Assembly (NCBI GenBank): GCA_018064245.1
Contig: JAGHVO010000011.1
Span: forward strand, 1 to 36,251
DNA length: 36,251 nucleotides
Origin: Candidatus Colimorpha pelethequi
Lineage (GTDB): Bacteria > Bacteroidota > Bacteroidia > Bacteroidales > P3
Direction of reading: 5' to 3'
Shown here piece by piece: positions 33,924-36,251 of this stretch (position 1 is its first letter; each line of letters starts with the position of its first letter). The notes beneath the pieces are model-generated. The model worked only from the letters and a program-made list of their open reading frames with translations, had not been told where the DNA came from and made no database searches. Both the position numbers and the translations under genes were made by a program.

Positions 33924-33962
33924 TATGCAATAGAACGCTCCAGTGAGCGCTTCTATTGCATA
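33924..33962. other. Long hairpin between lipoprotein and protease genes
   Basis: TATGCAATAGAACGCTC (33924-33940) pairs with GAGCG and TTCTATTGCATA (33945-33962) with one bulged base, giving 17 bp around a four-base loop. There is no T-tract, so it may be a weak terminator, an RNA-stability element or part of a repeat. A smaller palindrome (ATGGCTA/TAGCC) follows directly. Confidence 0.65.
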
Positions 33963-34047
33963 ATGGCTACTGCAGTCATAGCCCATGTGGGTATAAACTT
34001 TGAGGACTTCTTTTTGTTAATACCATAATAAATAAAACATCATAACG

Positions 34048-35607
34048 ATGAGAAGATTTGTATTGCCTATTTTATTGCTACTAATAAGTATTTGCGACAG
34101 CAAAGCACAGTTGGTTACTCCATTTGAAGGGAAAGGCGCTGTAAGAAATATTTTATTCAGTGACATATATGATTATGGTCGCGATAAAACATGTGCCACT
34201 ATCCAAGTAAGCGAAGTAAAAATCTGGGATGACTATGTTGATATAGAATATGTAGTTACTGCAACAGAAAATATTAAAAATGGAATTTATCTTGGATTTG
34301 CAAATAATGGATATATTTCTATAGAAGGAGGTATATTGAAATTACCCGTTTATGGTCAGCTTAGTGGTGACCAACTATTCGAAGTGGGAAGTGACCATAA
34401 AAGAGGGTGGGCTAAAATGGAAAAGGGGCAAAAGGGGCGTTACATTCTCAGATTCAAAGGTCATATTCCTAATGGAGTAACTAAATTTACTATCAATCCA
34501 GGAAAGGAGTTGTTCACCCATTATTCTTCCTCTGTTTTTTGCTTTGACCTCCAAGGCCTGATCAACCCACCCAAATCCAAATATCATTCTAAACTAACCT
34601 CAGCGTCAATGATCACGGAGAATATTGACAACAATAACGATGGTATCTGTGGAATATACGAGTTGATTGGAGGTGGCGTGTCGAATAAAATCGCCTGTGT
34701 GAAAGTGGATGGAGAATATCAGTTGATTCACATGGACCGAACTCCCTCACTCAGCTGGTGGTCGGTGGGAGACATTAAGGCATGGCTTACCAAAACACCT
34801 TCTGGAATTTATAAAGCGAAATGGTTGATGGCAGATAAAGCGGTTAATGAAGATATTTACATTACCTTTGACGGTTATTCTATGTCGTTAGTTTCCGGTA
34901 TCGATGCTTCCGAGCAGGTGTATCTAAAAACGTATCCATCCGGATCTTCGACAAATTCCATTGGTCAGATGCAGATAGTGGGCAGTGGCACAGGGTTCGC
35001 TATCGACAAACGTGGTTACTTTGTTACCAATCATCATGTGATTGATGGTGCTGGCGCTATAGGCATTTGCATTCAGAAGAATGGCGAATGGGTTTCTTAT
35101 AACGGAAAAGTAATCAAAACCGACCCTACAAACGATATCGCAATTATCAAGATTGATGACGAAGATTTCAAGGAATTTAATAATATTCCCTACTCTTTCA
35201 GTTATGAATCTGAGGATGTTGCAGCCGAGATATTCACCCTTGGCTATCCAAGGGTGGATGTGATGGGAACAGACGTCAAATACACTACCGGTGTGATTAA
35301 TTCCAGAACAGGTATTCAAGGCGACCCTACCCACTATCAGATATCTGCCCATATTGACCACGGCAATAGTGGCGGACCATTGTTCAATACCAAAGGACAT
35401 GTAATCGGTATTACTGACAGCGGTTTGGACAAGGCAAAATTTGGAGATGTGAATTATTCTGTGAAATCCATGTACATTAAGGCACTTGTAGAATCATTGC
35501 CCATCAAGCTACAACTACCTAATGATTCTCGCATCACAAATATGAGCCGTTCAGAGCAAATCAAAACCATTTCTCCTTATGTGGCATTAATACTTATTGC
35601 CCAATAA
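34048..35607 (+). CDS. Secreted trypsin-like (HtrA-type fold) serine protease
   Basis: A 519-residue protein with a signal peptide (1-21, ending SKAQ). An unrecognised beta-rich region of about 280 residues is followed by a C-terminal trypsin-fold domain (about 305-490). The catalytic triad is visible: H330 in TNHHVID, D363 in NDIAIIKID and S441 in GNSGGPL. There is no PDZ domain, unlike DegP/HtrA, so a single-domain S1C-like or Bacteroidetes surface protease is more likely. The DNA is AT-rich relative to most of the window. Substrate unknown. It is the last gene before the rRNA operon. Confidence 0.85.
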   Translation: MRRFVLPILLLLISICDSKAQLVTPFEGKGAVRNILFSDIYDYGRDKTCATIQVSEVKIWDDYVDIEYVVTATENIKNGIYLGFANNGYISIEGGILKLPVYGQLSGDQLFEVGSDHKRGWAKMEKGQKGRYILRFKGHIPNGVTKFTINPGKELFTHYSSSVFCFDLQGLINPPKSKYHSKLTSASMITENIDNNNDGICGIYELIGGGVSNKIACVKVDGEYQLIHMDRTPSLSWWSVGDIKAWLTKTPSGIYKAKWLMADKAVNEDIYITFDGYSMSLVSGIDASEQVYLKTYPSGSSTNSIGQMQIVGSGTGFAIDKRGYFVTNHHVIDGAGAIGICIQKNGEWVSYNGKVIKTDPTNDIAIIKIDDEDFKEFNNIPYSFSYESEDVAAEIFTLGYPRVDVMGTDVKYTTGVINSRTGIQGDPTHYQISAHIDHGNSGGPLFNTKGHVIGITDSGLDKAKFGDVNYSVKSMYIKALVESLPIKLQLPNDSRITNMSRSEQIKTISPYVALILIAQ

Positions 35608-35695
35608 TATAGTATTGTGTAAAAAAACGAAAATATAAATCGGCTGACCCAAATACTCCAATAGGAATATAATAATTTCCATTGAGTCATTATCG

Positions 35696-35732
35696 CAAGT
35701 GCGTCGCCTCGTAAGGCGGCGCACTTGTTTTG
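35696..35732 (+). terminator. Rho-independent terminator after the protease gene
   Basis: CAAGTGCG-T-CGCC (35696-35708) pairs with GGCG-G-CGCACTTG (35715-35727), a 13-bp stem with one G-T pair around a six-base loop, followed by TTTT. Confidence 0.88.
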
Positions 35733-36047
35733 TAATATTTTGATATCCTTAAAAATGTAGCAGAAAAGTTCATTTTTTTTTCTGGCAGATGAACTCAGTG
35801 AGTCCGCAATGAGGTCCTTTGTGCACTTTTTAGTATTTTGAATTTTTTATTGCAAAATAAAGATAATTAATAAAATATGTAATTTTCTATATTTGTTGCG
35901 AAAATAATTTGATTGATTTTCCTTGAATTTCCGTCGGTTTCCAGATTTTTCATGCCTGTTTTGCCGATTCATGCTGATTTTTATTCAAAAATGTATATGT
36001 GAAAATCATTCAGTTATGGACTTTTTTCGAATAAAGCGAAAAAATAT

Positions 36048-36078
36048 TTTGCGGAATAGTGAAAAGGTTGTATCTTTG
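36048..36078 (+). promoter_or_regulatory. rRNA operon promoter
   Basis: TTTG (36048-36051), exactly 19 bases, TATCTTTG (36071-36078), CA: a full consensus Bacteroidetes promoter. The region upstream, 35740-36040, is AT-rich and gene-free, as expected for an UP-like region. Transcription should begin near 36085, about 145 bases before 16S. Confidence 0.88.
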
Positions 36079-36160
36079 CACTCGTTTTCGCCCGAGGGGT
36101 GAGCAAAACAGCCCCGGCGAAGAGAGAACATTGAATTGACAGAGATCAGAGAGATAGCGT

Positions 36161-36193
36161 GTGTCAGACGTCGCACGAGGTGCGACGGGACAC
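36161..36193 (+). other. rRNA leader hairpin
   Basis: GTGTC (36161-36165) and CGTCGCAC (36169-36176) pair with GTGCGACG (36180-36187) and GACAC (36189-36193), with a small internal loop. It lies in the leader RNA before 16S and may take part in processing or antitermination. Confidence 0.6.
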
Positions 36194-36229
36194 GAACGAG
36201 TTTAGGTAAAACAATAAAGAACAATTCTT

Positions 36230-36251
36230 ACAATGAAGAGTTTGATCCTGG
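36230..36251 (+). rRNA. rrs: 16S rRNA, first bases only
   Basis: GAAGAGTTTGATCCTGG (36235-36251) is the conserved 5' end of bacterial 16S rRNA (the 27F primer site region). By alignment with E. coli numbering, position 1 is near 36230. The gene is cut by the end of the window. Confidence 0.97.

Noticed and set aside
36006..36224. 72-codon minus-strand open frame in the rRNA leader
   Set aside because: It overlaps the rRNA promoter and leader and has no protein-like character.

Overview
The window is chromosomal DNA from a member of the Bacteroidetes, most likely order Bacteroidales. Evidence: promoters match the Bacteroidetes sigma-ABfr pattern (TTTG, about 19 bases, TAnnTTTG); ribosome binding sites are nearly absent; there is a SusC-like TonB receptor paired with a DUF4249 lipoprotein; one secreted protein carries a type IX secretion C-terminal sorting domain; and there is a Bacteroidetes-type fused DAHP synthase-chorismate mutase. 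Genus cannot be settled from the sequence alone. Most of the window is ordinary housekeeping DNA with accessory pieces between.

Layout. 1-4020: translation operon thrS-infC-rpmI-rplT-rplS closed by a strong terminator. 4047-6051 (minus): a PqqD-like, HPr-kinase-like and S26-peptidase/VanZ cassette that resembles part of a peptide-modification system. 6141-14222 (plus): polyprenol-phosphate mannose synthase-like GT2, an S9B dipeptidyl peptidase, riboflavin synthase, a large EF-hand membrane protein of unknown function and aspS, followed by hairpins and a terminator. 14373-15359 (minus): a periplasmic protein of unknown function. 15360-16069: gene-free stretch with a complex inverted-repeat element. 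16070-18036: a small membrane protein and a convergent AAA ATPase whose leader contains a 33-bp tandem repeat. 18239-19429 (minus): a rare-looking fusion of Aat (L/F-tRNA-protein transferase) with FolK. 19546-22966: TonB receptor and DUF4249 lipoprotein. 23069-23735: rplU-rpmA with promoter and terminator. 23761-24822 (minus): DAHP synthase/chorismate mutase. 24985-26611: a lipoprotein plus radical SAM/SPASM enzyme pair. 26605-27207 (minus): a uracil-DNA glycosylase-family protein. 27334-32861 (minus): metK, a secreted SGNH hydrolase, a GH20 hexosaminidase and a PAP2 phosphatase, closely packed. 33444-35607: an AT-rich segment with a lipoprotein and a trypsin-like protease. 35608-36251: terminator, AT-rich stretch, consensus rRNA promoter, leader hairpin and the first bases of a 16S rRNA gene.

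The most interesting parts are two candidate peptide/protein-modification systems (4047-6051 and 24985-26611), the Aat-FolK fusion, the 33-bp repeats in the ATPase leader, the 822-residue EF-hand membrane protein and the repeat element near 15.7-15.9 kb. No tRNA gene, CRISPR array, transposase or phage gene was seen.
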